Source: Ignavibacteriota bacterium
GTDB lineage: Bacteria > Bacteroidota > Ignavibacteria > Ignavibacteriales > Ignavibacteriaceae
Direction of reading: 5' to 3'
Assembly: GCA_013285405.1 (NCBI GenBank)
Contig: CP053446.1
Location: forward strand, 1,153,985 to 1,217,984
DNA: 64,000 nucleotides
Part shown: in pieces, positions 25,925 to 34,500 of the stretch
How the letters are laid out: every line of letters begins with the position of its first letter
How positions within the stretch are numbered: position 1 is the stretch's first letter
The notes under the pieces: generated by a model
Seen by the model: the letters and a program-made list of their open reading frames with translations, nothing else
What the model was told of the DNA's origin: nothing
The model's database searches: none
Translations under genes and position numbers: made by a program

Positions 25925-27484
25925 CTATAATCTTGTGAGCAATTTTAATTCAACACCTTGAAATGCTGGTTCATATCTGCATACACCACCGATACAAATA
26001 TTACCTGCTTGTCTTGTTCCAACAAGCAAACTGATATCGGAATGATTTCCAATTTTGTAACCAATCTGTGCAAAGCCCCAAAATTTTCTAACTGTTCTTC
26101 CCGGTTCGGGCTCCTTTGTTTGGAGTTCAGAGACTAACGCAATACTGAAGTTAGGTGATCTGAGATATTCAACATTTAACACATCGGTGTAGTATTCTTC
26201 AGTGGTTGTTCTATCTGTAACGTGCTGATGTTCAATTATTATTTTAATGGTATTCACTCCTCCGAAATAGAATCTGTTTTCAAGAATAGGTGTGATATTT
26301 TTTGTGTTTGTAGCAAGTTCTTCATTGTATGCAAATGCTGCAATTGTTGTTATGCTTTCATTCCAATCCTGCTGACCTGTTACAAATATTTCTTCAAGCT
26401 GAGTCGTTACTGGAATATTTATTTGATTTACTCTCTGATAATAAGAACCAGATGCGAGGGTTTTAGTTTGTGTATATGCTGCAGTCAGATATGTGGCATC
26501 ACTTAGTTGGTAACCAGCTACAGTCTGGAAACCTTTTTCGTTAGCTTGATTTAACGGTGATGGATGTCTGTTTGGCAAGATATAAGTGTATTCAAGTCTG
26601 ACGGCTGGGGGAGTATTGTAATAAATTGTTCCGTCTTGAGAGGTGAATGCAATGTTGTCATAATATTTATATTCACCAAGAAGTGATAAATCACCAAAGT
26701 AAAAATTCAGATTTCCATAAAATCCCTGACCTACTATATTTTCGGATCCATTAAAAATATTTTGCTTAATATCCTCATTAAACTTAGTAGTGTATTCACC
26801 ATAGATATCAATATTCCAAAAACTCGGCATTACTCTAACTGAAGCCATTGTAGTGTTTGCAACATCTTCTGATGGAGGGAGATTTGAAGCAACTGTCAGC
26901 CCGGCTTTCACCGGGGTCCAGCCACGGTATTCTAAATCGGCAGCGTGCAATATATCTTTTCTTTCATTACTAAAATTAGCAGCGGTTCCCGTTAGCCCTG
27001 TTAAAACAAACCCAGCATATCTTCCAGTTACTTTCAATCCCAATAAATTATTATCAATTCTTATCGCGCGATCCTCGTAACTTTTTAAAACCATACCTCT
27101 TCCAAATAGAGAATAAAAATTTCCGCCGGTTATTGCTAATCCTTCTTCACTTTCGCCAATGTCAGCTTTAAAGTACAGAAAATCCACACCGGCATATTTT
27201 TCTTTCCCGCGACTAATTGATGGGTCAGGATCGTTTGGTTGAAACACATCCAATCTTAAACCTGTGGAGAACATTCCTAATGAGTAATCAAGATTTAACC
27301 AGTTTTCCAAAATTTCTCTTTCCTCATCAACATTGTAAGAATATTCAAGACGGTTTGCGAAGCCTAATCCCTCCGGCCAGGTAAGACCGACTGATTCATT
27401 CTGTGAAAATGATTTTGAAGGATATAGAGTTAAAATTGATACGACAATAAATAAACTATAATATGCAGAGCAGAAATTTTTCAT
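25925..27484 (-). CDS. predicted outer-membrane beta-barrel protein (DUF6029-like)
   Basis: An exported protein of about 519 aa whose ATG at 27484 gives a signal peptide (MKNFCSAYYSLFIVVSILTL). A TTG start at 27547 would add 21 hydrophilic residues and spoil the signal. The mature chain is alternating-strand, aromatic-rich barrel sequence (NRLEYSYNVDEEREILENWL, GNFYSLFGRGMVLKSYEDRA) resembling the Bacteroidota DUF6029 group. A late ICIGGVCRYEP disulphide-like pair is unusual in a barrel. It sits between the TonB receptor cluster and the exported thioredoxin-fold cluster, with its own upstream terminator at 27574. Confidence 0.7.
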   Translation of the reverse strand: MKNFCSAYYSLFIVVSILTLYPSKSFSQNESVGLTWPEGLGFANRLEYSYNVDEEREILENWLNLDYSLGMFSTGLRLDVFQPNDPDPSISRGKEKYAGVDFLYFKADIGESEEGLAITGGNFYSLFGRGMVLKSYEDRAIRIDNNLLGLKVTGRYAGFVLTGLTGTAANFSNERKDILHAADLEYRGWTPVKAGLTVASNLPPSEDVANTTMASVRVMPSFWNIDIYGEYTTKFNEDIKQNIFNGSENIVGQGFYGNLNFYFGDLSLLGEYKYYDNIAFTSQDGTIYYNTPPAVRLEYTYILPNRHPSPLNQANEKGFQTVAGYQLSDATYLTAAYTQTKTLASGSYYQRVNQINIPVTTQLEEIFVTGQQDWNESITTIAAFAYNEELATNTKNITPILENRFYFGGVNTIKIIIEHQHVTDRTTTEEYYTDVLNVEYLRSPNFSIALVSELQTKEPEPGRTVRKFWGFAQIGYKIGNHSDISLLVGTRQAGNICIGGVCRYEPAFQGVELKLLTRL

Positions 27485-27573
27485 TTGTTGTTTACCGGAT
27501 GAATTAGATTGAAAGAATATTGATATGCTATCAAGTATTGAACTCAAAAATCATTTTTTATTAACATAAAAAG

Positions 27574-27592
27574 CCCCGGCGTGTATCCGGGG
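27574..27592 (-). terminator. intrinsic terminator after tlpA-like gene
   Basis: On the minus strand CCCCGG-atacacg-CCGGGG is followed by CTTTTTATG. It ends the thioredoxin-like gene that stops at 27600. Confidence 0.85.
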
Positions 27593-27599
27593 ATTAATT

Positions 27600-28103
27600 T
27601 CACTTATTAAGTTCTGCTGAGATGATTTCTTTAACTTTTATTTCATCACCTTTCATATAGCCAAGATGTGAATAGATTATCATCCCCTTTTTATCAAGTA
27701 TAACCGAGTATGGAACCGATTGAGCGTAATATAATCTTGAAATATCCATGTTAGTATCAAACAAAACCGGGAAATCATATCCTTTGGAATTAACCAGCGG
27801 TTTTACCTTCGAAACAGTCTTTTCATCATCTGTCGAGATTGCATACATTTTAAAACCTTTGTCTTTGAATTCTTTATATAACTTTTTGTATTCGCTGAGT
27901 TCGTCCAGGCAAGGCTTGCACCAGGTTGCCCAGAAACTTAACAATATTGGTCCATCACCTAATTCAGATTTTAGTTCAAATGATTCTCCATCAAGATTTT
28001 CTGTTTTGAAATTTGGACCTTTACGGATACCTTCTGAATCTCCCTGCGATAACACAGGAGTTGAAAAAATTATCAGCAGAAAGAGAGTTATTATTATTTT
28101 CAT
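27600..28103 (-). CDS. exported TlpA/ResA-type thioredoxin
   Basis: A 167-residue periplasmic thiol-disulphide oxidoreductase. The signal peptide MKIIITLFLLIIFSTPVLSQ is followed by the TlpA fold: GPNFKTENLDGESFELKS, then the redox motif in LLSFWATWCKPCLDEL (WCKPC), YAISTDDEKTV, and the cis-Pro region SVPYSVILDKKG. Relatives reduce apocytochrome c or other exported thiols. The stop of the upstream T9SS gene is directly adjacent (28104), so the two are co-transcribed. It is one of four exported thioredoxin-fold proteins in 8 kb. Confidence 0.92.
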   Translation of the reverse strand: MKIIITLFLLIIFSTPVLSQGDSEGIRKGPNFKTENLDGESFELKSELGDGPILLSFWATWCKPCLDELSEYKKLYKEFKDKGFKMYAISTDDEKTVSKVKPLVNSKGYDFPVLFDTNMDISRLYYAQSVPYSVILDKKGMIIYSHLGYMKGDEIKVKEIISAELNK

Positions 28104-28841
28104 TTACTTCTCCAGGATCATTTTTCTGGTTTGTTTAAAGTTATTGATCGTAAGTGTGTAAAAGTAGATTCCGCTTGAAATGTTTGATGCATTAAAATCA
28201 GCAAAATATTCTCCGGTACTTTTGTGCTCATTAACAAGTGAAGCAACTTCTACTCCTAATACATTATAAACCTTTAATTGAACCAAGCCGGGTTCTCCGA
28301 CTTTGTAATTAATTCTTGTTGAAGGATTAAACGGATTCGGATAATTCTGATTAAGCTGATATGCATTAACAATTTGATTATCAGTTACACTGACTGCAGG
28401 ATCTGTACTGCAAATAAAATCAAGAACAAATCTGTTTGATGGATTTCTAAAAGTACCAACTTCAATCTGAACATGAGCAGTTCCTATAGAAACCATATCG
28501 GTGAATACATGCAGCGAGGTTAAAAGAGTATCTCCCGGATCAAGAGGCGGAGTAAGAAAATCAGGTGTGGTTGCAACACTATCTGTTGTTGAAGAAAAAC
28601 ACAGCTCACCAAAACACAAGGATGAGGTCCAATCATTTGGAACATCATTGATAGTTCTTACTTCAAAAATAGTTTGCTGGAATTGAGAAATATTTACGAC
28701 CTCAAATTCGATAACAATCTCATAAGTGCCGACTGGCTCATACTTGGTCATCCCGTGTGTTATAATCTGGATTTCCTGTGCATTGGTAACCGGTATCAGG
28801 AATAAAAAAAAGATTACAAAAATTATATAAACATTTTTCAT
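28104..28841 (-). CDS. secreted protein with T9SS sorting domain, unknown function
   Basis: A protein of about 245 aa beginning MKNVYIIFVIFFLFLIPVTN at the ATG at 28841, with AAGGT upstream. A longer frame to 28916 is rejected because it would run through the terminator hairpin at 28887-28915. The middle is one immunoglobulin-like domain (VGTYEIVIEFEVVNISQFQQ) with a Cys pair (SSLCFGELCFSS) of unknown role. The C-terminus has QNYPNPFNPSTRINYKVGEP and SSGIYFYTLTINNFKQTRKM, a full T9SS type A signal. It probably forms an operon with the TlpA-like gene, which starts next to its stop. Confidence 0.82.
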   Translation of the reverse strand: MKNVYIIFVIFFLFLIPVTNAQEIQIITHGMTKYEPVGTYEIVIEFEVVNISQFQQTIFEVRTINDVPNDWTSSLCFGELCFSSTTDSVATTPDFLTPPLDPGDTLLTSLHVFTDMVSIGTAHVQIEVGTFRNPSNRFVLDFICSTDPAVSVTDNQIVNAYQLNQNYPNPFNPSTRINYKVGEPGLVQLKVYNVLGVEVASLVNEHKSTGEYFADFNASNISSGIYFYTLTINNFKQTRKMILEK

Positions 28842-28886
28842 GATATACCTTGTGATTAAATATACTTGCAATAAATTTTTAAAAAT

Positions 28887-28915
28887 TGAAGGTACATCAT
28901 CGGGATGTACCTTCA
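28887..28915 (-). terminator. intrinsic terminator after the Omp28-like T9SS gene
   Basis: TGAAGGTACATC and GATGTACCTTCA form a perfect 12-bp stem with a 5-base loop, followed on the minus strand by ATTTTTAAAAATTT. It lies just past the stop at 28928. Confidence 0.85.
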
Positions 28916-28927
28916 CAAAACAAATGG

Positions 28928-31024
28928 TTATTTAAGCAAAACCATTTTTTTAATCGATATAAAATCTCCGGCTGTCAGTTTATAAAAATATGTTCCTGAA
29001 GCAAGAGATGATGCATCAAAATTAATACTGTAAACTCCGGCTGCTTGTCTTGCATTTACAAGTTCGGTTACTTCGCTGCCCATAACATCATAAATTTTAA
29101 GGCTCACAAGCGATTCTTCCGGAATTGAGTACGAAATAGTTGTCGATGGATTGAACGGGTTCGGATAATTCTGATCTAAATTATAAGACTCTGGAATTGA
29201 GCCCTCAACAGGATTATCTAATACAATACCTTCAGTTAACCATCGAACTGATCTGGAAATCAATGAATCTGCGATGCCCCAATTTGCATTATCCATAATT
29301 TGTTCGAATCCAATTCCAAAATAAACTACTCTATAGTCTCCATTATCAGCTTTTACAGAGTTGATTTTGGGACCAGCATTGAATTGAATTACCGGTGTTG
29401 TGTTTGCATCAAAGGGAGATACTTCATCAGGAGACATTGTATATATATTTTTTAAAGAAAATCCGGGGATACCATTTGAGATTGGATCGCCAGTAATACC
29501 TGTAAAGAAGAAAGAAGGACCAATTGCTGCCACATAATTTGCGTGGAGATAATTATTGAAAAAGCTTTGCGCAAATTGGCTTTGCCCGCCTGGTTCAAAA
29601 ATATCTGCCCCAATATTTTGACCTGACATTAACAAGTTGCCATCACCGTCAAGATATGCTTGTAAATTATTAACTTCTTCAGGATAAAATGCTGGCATTG
29701 TATTACCACCAACCCAGGCAATCAATGTAAAATAGGAAAGATCAACACCCGCTGCACTTAATGCGTTTCGTGAAACCATACCATATCTTCCTTCATAGAA
29801 ATTATCAAGCGAATTTGTAATAATTGAACCATAACTGCCTTCGCTTGCATCAACAACAAGCAAGTGAACACCGGTGTTTGTAACGAGACTAAAGTTAATT
29901 GTAACTATTGTTCCGGGATCATTTTTTGAAACACACTGAATCGTAATTGTTCCGGCACCGTTAAAACCATTGGGATCGATATCAACAGAAATTTCTGTTG
30001 AATCATCAACAGCTACTTGAACGGAATCTATTTCTCCGAATGGAAAGGTACCATTAATAGTTGTGAACTCTCCTGTCCACCCAGCTGGTCCGTCAAAAGT
30101 TGCAGTTATATTGTATGTGTCGTCTAATAAACCTTTATTGTACAGAGTTGCTGAATACTCCGCAGTGGAGTTATTCGATATAATTGCATCGGGACTTTGT
30201 GTTGCTATTGCGGCAACATAGTCCGGACTTATCAATGTCATTTCAACAGCTTGCTGAATTGGCGAACCACTTGAAAGAGGAGTACCAACTTTGTAAACTA
30301 AAACAACTATGTTGCATTTCTCCCAGACCATATCGGGAATTACTCCCGTCACTGCTGGAACAGTACGGCTTACGGTTTTAGTTATGGTTTCATTTACATT
30401 CCACGTACCATTTATTATTTCTTCCCCCAGAGCGCCGTTCATCATATCTCTTACAAGATGGTTGTGCACGTACTGAGAAGAACCTGGACAAGATCCATTT
30501 CCAGTTTGACTCCAGATAATACTATCTTCAAGTAATATAACATTAAATTTATACTGCCCACTTAAACTTGTAAGTGCTTTGAAATCAATCGTAGCATTAA
30601 ATTCTCTGGTGTTTTTATTAAAGCTTCTATCAACATCAATTGATACTGTCGCGGGAACAGAATTCCTGGTATTCATCTGACCTAACCAGGCGTTTCTATC
30701 AATTATTCCGCTTACTCTATCTACAATCCCAGTTGGATATGATGAAAAACCAAAGCTTGAGATAATCGAATTTCCTGAAAAATAGGAAAATGGATCAGAA
30801 GAAGAATTAGCCGGACCATGATAGCAAATTGTTATTGCATTAGGTATAGCATTATGTATTTGTTGAATCGCTGTATGTCCGCAGGGACACCATTGACACC
30901 ATGTGCCGGTAACTTCTTCAAGAACCGGATTTCTTTGTGTCTGCGCCAGTGAATCATGTGAAAGTGTGATCACTGCAAGTGAAATACTTACGATTAACGC
31001 AAGGTTACGTAGTTTTAGTTTCAT
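28928..31024 (-). CDS. Omp28-like thioredoxin-fold protein with T9SS sorting domain
   Basis: A 698-residue secreted protein. After the signal peptide (MKLKLRNLALIVSISLAVIT, cleaved near SLA-Q) comes a thioredoxin-like domain with an unusual triple-Cys motif, TGTWCQWCPCGH, followed by the SSYPTGIVDRVSG segment typical of Omp28-related proteins. A long beta-rich middle contains a flavodoxin/ThuA-like stretch (HLLVVDASEGSYGSIITNSL, LMSGQNIGADIFE). The C-terminus is a full sorting domain (DQNYPNPFNPSTTISYSIPE, LASGTYFYKLTAGDF). The Cys motif suggests redox or metal binding outside the cell. The CxxCxC form is not the classic CxxC. Confidence 0.85.
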   Translation of the reverse strand: MKLKLRNLALIVSISLAVITLSHDSLAQTQRNPVLEEVTGTWCQWCPCGHTAIQQIHNAIPNAITICYHGPANSSSDPFSYFSGNSIISSFGFSSYPTGIVDRVSGIIDRNAWLGQMNTRNSVPATVSIDVDRSFNKNTREFNATIDFKALTSLSGQYKFNVILLEDSIIWSQTGNGSCPGSSQYVHNHLVRDMMNGALGEEIINGTWNVNETITKTVSRTVPAVTGVIPDMVWEKCNIVVLVYKVGTPLSSGSPIQQAVEMTLISPDYVAAIATQSPDAIISNNSTAEYSATLYNKGLLDDTYNITATFDGPAGWTGEFTTINGTFPFGEIDSVQVAVDDSTEISVDIDPNGFNGAGTITIQCVSKNDPGTIVTINFSLVTNTGVHLLVVDASEGSYGSIITNSLDNFYEGRYGMVSRNALSAAGVDLSYFTLIAWVGGNTMPAFYPEEVNNLQAYLDGDGNLLMSGQNIGADIFEPGGQSQFAQSFFNNYLHANYVAAIGPSFFFTGITGDPISNGIPGFSLKNIYTMSPDEVSPFDANTTPVIQFNAGPKINSVKADNGDYRVVYFGIGFEQIMDNANWGIADSLISRSVRWLTEGIVLDNPVEGSIPESYNLDQNYPNPFNPSTTISYSIPEESLVSLKIYDVMGSEVTELVNARQAAGVYSINFDASSLASGTYFYKLTAGDFISIKKMVLLK

Positions 31025-31248
31025 AACTACCTCTTTATGATTTATGATTATTTGATTATTTGTTGTTTATACTTTTAATTTTTCTACATTCAAATCTGAT
31101 TCGACAAACTTTGTAATCTCAGCTGTTGATAAATATCCGATCATAAAAATAACCTTCTCAAACGTAAATTTCACTATTAAAATAACCTGTCTGCTTTGAT
31201 TCTTTCCCAAAATAAATATGTCATAAACAGAATCAAAATTATTTAATA

Positions 31249-31277
31249 GATAAGGCACAAACTTAATGTGCCTTATC
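31249..31277 (-). terminator. terminator-like hairpin after second Omp28-like gene
   Basis: GATAAGGCAC-aaacttaat-GTGCCTTATC, a perfect 10-bp stem just past the stop at 31295 on the minus strand. The following U-tract is weak (TATTAAATAATTTTG). Confidence 0.65.
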
Positions 31278-31294
31278 TAACTTATTAAATCAAT

Positions 31295-33373
31295 TTATTT
31301 CAGAATGTTCAATTTTCTAACCGAACTGAAATTTTCAGCCGTCATTCTATATAAATATATACCCGAGGCAAGACTTCGTGCATCAAATTTTATTTCATAA
31401 GTTCCGGCTTCTTTGACTTCATTAACTAAAACCGAAACTTCCTGACCGGTTAAATCATAAACTTTGATGTTGACAAGACTTGTTTTAGGAACTGCAAATT
31501 TTATTGTTGTTGATGGATTGAATGGGTTCGGGTAATTTTGATGCAGAACGAAATCTTTTGGAACATCAAAAACAACTTCTGCAATATTGCTGTATTGAAT
31601 TCTTCCATCAAGATCAACTTGCTTTAATCTGTAGTAGAATGTTTCTCCACCCTTATAACCAACTTCATCAGTATATGAATAATTTTTAGTTTCAGTAGTT
31701 GTTCCGGCACCGGGAACAAATGCAATTGTAAAGAACTCGGTTCCATCAGCAGATTTTTCTATTTCAAATCCATGATTGTTCAATTCGGTTGCCGTTGTCC
31801 ATCTGAGAATAACACCATCAACAGAAGCTTCTGCTGTAAATGCTGTAAGTTCAACTGGTACTGGCAGCAATTCTGTTAACCAAACTTTATCTCCCTGCAA
31901 AATTTCTTTTGTATTAAGATTTTGAATAAACACCGAAAGCTGACATTTCTCAGTAATCCAGGTTGAGTTTTTATTGAATGAAAGTGGAATTTCTATGTAT
32001 GAATTATTAAGTAAATCAACTGCTGTTCCATTTTCATCTGGGATCATTAATCTCTGACAATAATCCACCTGTGTTTGCCCGTGCCAACTGAACGGAATGT
32101 CCGTTTCTGTAAGTACAAAATGAACTACAAGGTTATTCCATGTTGGAGGAATATTTGCTACCCTGTTTAGCCTGACAAGGATGTTGTAATCTAAACCAGA
32201 GTTTGTTCCAAAAATGTCAACTGAAAATGCCGACATCAGTGCTTTCCTGTTTTGATAGATTGGAAGATAATTCTGATACATACTTTCAGTATTGCTTCCT
32301 CCCACAAAATAATCTACTCCATCAAAAACTGCTGTAGGAAATCCGTTAATTCCATAATAAGTATTTCTTGCATTAGAGTAATTGTTTGTAAAAGAATCTC
32401 CATTGTGATGTTCAATAACTGCAACTGAATGACCATTGTCAACAAGATCCTCTCCGCCCATCTGTGCCCCGGGACAATAAACACACCATGTTCCGGTTCC
32501 GATTTCCAGAATTACCATTTCTCTATCAGTTGTATAAGTATTGAAATATTCTGTTCTGGAATCATTTGTTGGATCCATATCACCAGTAAGATTGGTCTTT
32601 ACAGTTATTTCATATAAATCATTTGCTGCATTGAGCACGTAAGATGGAAAGGATACAGTTTGTTCAGCGCCAGCAGCTAAAGTAATTGGTGTACAGTTTT
32701 GTGAGTAAACCTGACTTCCTCCAAGTTTAATTGTGCAAGTTGCGTCAAATGTTTCCGAATTCAATCCAAAGTTTTTTAAAATTGCCTGCGGAGTAAAATT
32801 TGTAGCTGGTGGGTATGTTGCATCAACTAAAATATCTTTTACCATTACATCATGTGTAAGTGGAACAAATAATTTGAGATCATCAATGTACCAGTAATTA
32901 AGATTGTATGAATCACCTGAGAAAAACCAGCAGATTTGAAAATCTGCAGCACCAACATTTGCATTATTAATAGTAACAATTTCTGTTGTAGCCGGTATTG
33001 AACCCGTTGGATTAACTTTTGACCATACAATATTCCATGAACCGCCACCAGATCTCGTTGCAACTCCCAGTGTATAAGCCCCGCCATAATGATCAAGATT
33101 AAATTTAAACTCAGTTGTTACAACTGTATTTCCTGTAGTATTAATTATTGGGCTGATTAATCGTGAATCACCAACAAAGGAAGGTGACCAGCTAAATCTT
33201 GCTTCAGGTGCAGTTCCACCAGAATTATTTGTCGAAACTGCAGACCAATTTGTTGCGTGGGCATCAATCGTCCATCCGCTGGGTGGAAATGTACCTGAGA
33301 AATCAACATTGAATATTGATTGTGCCATCAATAACGATGGTAACAAAAATAGAGTGAGTACGAATTTTTTCAT
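31295..33373 (-). CDS. Omp28-like thioredoxin-fold protein with T9SS sorting domain (second copy)
   Basis: A 692-residue secreted protein. A signal peptide (MKKFVLTLFLLPSLLMAQSI) is followed by a beta-sandwich N-domain (SGTFPPSGWTIDAHATNWSA) resembling carbohydrate/peptidase-associated domains. An Omp28-type thioredoxin-like domain comes next with CxxC in IGTGTWCVYCPGAQMGGE and the GFPTAVFDGVDYF loop. A FN3-like linker (WTTATELNNHGFEIEKSADG) leads to the sorting domain (QNYPNPFNPSTTIKFAVPKT, LASGIYLYRMTAENF). It is about 270 bp from the first copy and shares its plan but has diverged in the N-terminal region. Confidence 0.86.
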   Translation of the reverse strand: MKKFVLTLFLLPSLLMAQSIFNVDFSGTFPPSGWTIDAHATNWSAVSTNNSGGTAPEARFSWSPSFVGDSRLISPIINTTGNTVVTTEFKFNLDHYGGAYTLGVATRSGGGSWNIVWSKVNPTGSIPATTEIVTINNANVGAADFQICWFFSGDSYNLNYWYIDDLKLFVPLTHDVMVKDILVDATYPPATNFTPQAILKNFGLNSETFDATCTIKLGGSQVYSQNCTPITLAAGAEQTVSFPSYVLNAANDLYEITVKTNLTGDMDPTNDSRTEYFNTYTTDREMVILEIGTGTWCVYCPGAQMGGEDLVDNGHSVAVIEHHNGDSFTNNYSNARNTYYGINGFPTAVFDGVDYFVGGSNTESMYQNYLPIYQNRKALMSAFSVDIFGTNSGLDYNILVRLNRVANIPPTWNNLVVHFVLTETDIPFSWHGQTQVDYCQRLMIPDENGTAVDLLNNSYIEIPLSFNKNSTWITEKCQLSVFIQNLNTKEILQGDKVWLTELLPVPVELTAFTAEASVDGVILRWTTATELNNHGFEIEKSADGTEFFTIAFVPGAGTTTETKNYSYTDEVGYKGGETFYYRLKQVDLDGRIQYSNIAEVVFDVPKDFVLHQNYPNPFNPSTTIKFAVPKTSLVNIKVYDLTGQEVSVLVNEVKEAGTYEIKFDARSLASGIYLYRMTAENFSSVRKLNILK

Positions 33374-33417
33374 AAGAGCTCCATTGGTTTAATGATTTGT
33401 AGTTATTAAATAATTAA

Positions 33418-33434
33418 CCCAAATAATATTTGGG
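33418..33434 (-). terminator. hairpin CCCAAAT/ATTTGGG between TrmB gene and Omp28-like gene
   Basis: A 7-bp perfect stem with 3-base loop, 37 bp after the regulator stop and 45 bp before the next ATG. It may be a weak terminator or a regulator site. The U-tract is poor. Confidence 0.4.
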
Positions 33435-33470
33435 ATGTATTGAGCTTTCTATTTTAAAATTTTAAACATT

Positions 33471-34337
33471 TTAGTTTGAAACAAATGAAAACGATTCAAT
33501 TTTGTTTGCGGGATCTTTTCCTATTTCACTGATATCAATTCCCTGATCCCATAAATGATAGAACAACATACTGCAGGCTTCAGCAAGCTGTTTATGTTCA
33601 ATATAGATCATTGTTAATTCATTTGATATGGGTACTGGTTGTTCAAGTGCAAACATTACTTTCTCCTGATCAAACACAAGCATTTTAATCGGCAGTTTCT
33701 TAACAACTCTTGCTTCCTGACCAAGCTTTAGAGATTTTTTTACTGAAGCAAGCAGCCAGTCAACTTCCTTAAGTTCCTGCAATTCATAAATATCCTTACA
33801 GGAACCACCGCGTTTTAATAATTTAAATTCTTCATCCTCTTGCTCTTCCAATCTGTCGGAAGTATCACAAGCATACGGTCCTTTATTGAATGTTAGCATC
33901 TCTCTTCTGGTGCTTCGGACACAGGCAGCATAGCGTTTATGTATTTGTCCTTTTTCTTTCATCACATCAATAAATTCAAGAGGATTAACGATGGTTTTGC
34001 TGCTTTGAAATATTGGCGTGAAAACCTGGGAAATCTGGTTTATTAATTCTTCCTTCCGTTCAAGATCTTTTTTATATGATTCGACAACACGTTCAAGTGC
34101 AATTTTGGGCTCAACTGCTTCGTAAAGTTTGTTTCTGCCTAATTTTTTCTCGACACATATATTTCTGCTGATAAGTTTGTTGAGCACTTCGTAGATTTTC
34201 GTTCGTGGAATGTTGACAGCTTCCTGGAGTTCTAATACGGTAAACATCTTACCACTCAGTAGTGTCATATATACTTTAGCTTCCCTCTCGGTAAGCCCAA
34301 TCTCGATAAAAGATCTGAGGTATTTTGAAGTATCCAT
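33471..34337 (-). CDS. TrmB-family transcriptional regulator
   Basis: A 288-residue protein with an N-terminal winged helix of the TrmB type: GLTEREAKVYMTLLSGKMFT, VLELQEAVNIPRTKIYEVLN, KLISRNICVEKK. A coiled segment (ALERVVESYKKDLERKEELI) and a C-terminal effector-like domain follow. TrmB proteins are best known from archaea as sugar-responsive regulators, with scattered bacterial members. No sugar-binding domain of the classical type was recognised. A perfect 9-bp inverted repeat 52 bp upstream (34389-34410) is a likely autoregulatory site. Its position inside the cluster of exported thioredoxin-fold genes suggests it controls some of them. Confidence 0.88.
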   Translation of the reverse strand: MDTSKYLRSFIEIGLTEREAKVYMTLLSGKMFTVLELQEAVNIPRTKIYEVLNKLISRNICVEKKLGRNKLYEAVEPKIALERVVESYKKDLERKEELINQISQVFTPIFQSSKTIVNPLEFIDVMKEKGQIHKRYAACVRSTRREMLTFNKGPYACDTSDRLEEQEDEEFKLLKRGGSCKDIYELQELKEVDWLLASVKKSLKLGQEARVVKKLPIKMLVFDQEKVMFALEQPVPISNELTMIYIEHKQLAEACSMLFYHLWDQGIDISEIGKDPANKIESFSFVSN

Positions 34338-34388
34338 TAGGTGTGATTTCTATTCAATTACCTGTTAAAGGGGTTAACAATTAATAAA

Positions 34389-34410
34389 TTTTACCCCACT
34401 GGGGGTAAAA
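34389..34410. promoter_or_regulatory. operator candidate upstream of the TrmB gene
   Basis: TTTTACCCC-actg-GGGGTAAAA is a perfect 9-bp inverted repeat with a 4-bp spacer. It lies between the divergently useful space of the regulator start (34337) and the end of the upstream lipoprotein gene (34501). No U-tract follows, so a protein-binding site is more likely than a terminator. Confidence 0.65.
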
Positions 34411-34500
34411 CTAAAGAATAGGAATATAATTTTCAAATAAATTTTCCAATGATTTCTAATTTATTTGAAATTCAATCAGTAAACGCAGGAAATCAATAGT

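Noticed and set aside
28842..28916. Longer N-terminus for the T9SS gene ending at 28104
   Set aside because: It would be read through the terminator hairpin of the upstream gene and lacks a signal peptide start.
31067..31258. 63-codon open frame between the two Omp28-like genes, minus strand
   Set aside because: Its first codons lie in the terminator hairpin at 31249-31277, there is no ribosome-binding site, and the composition is unlike a real protein.
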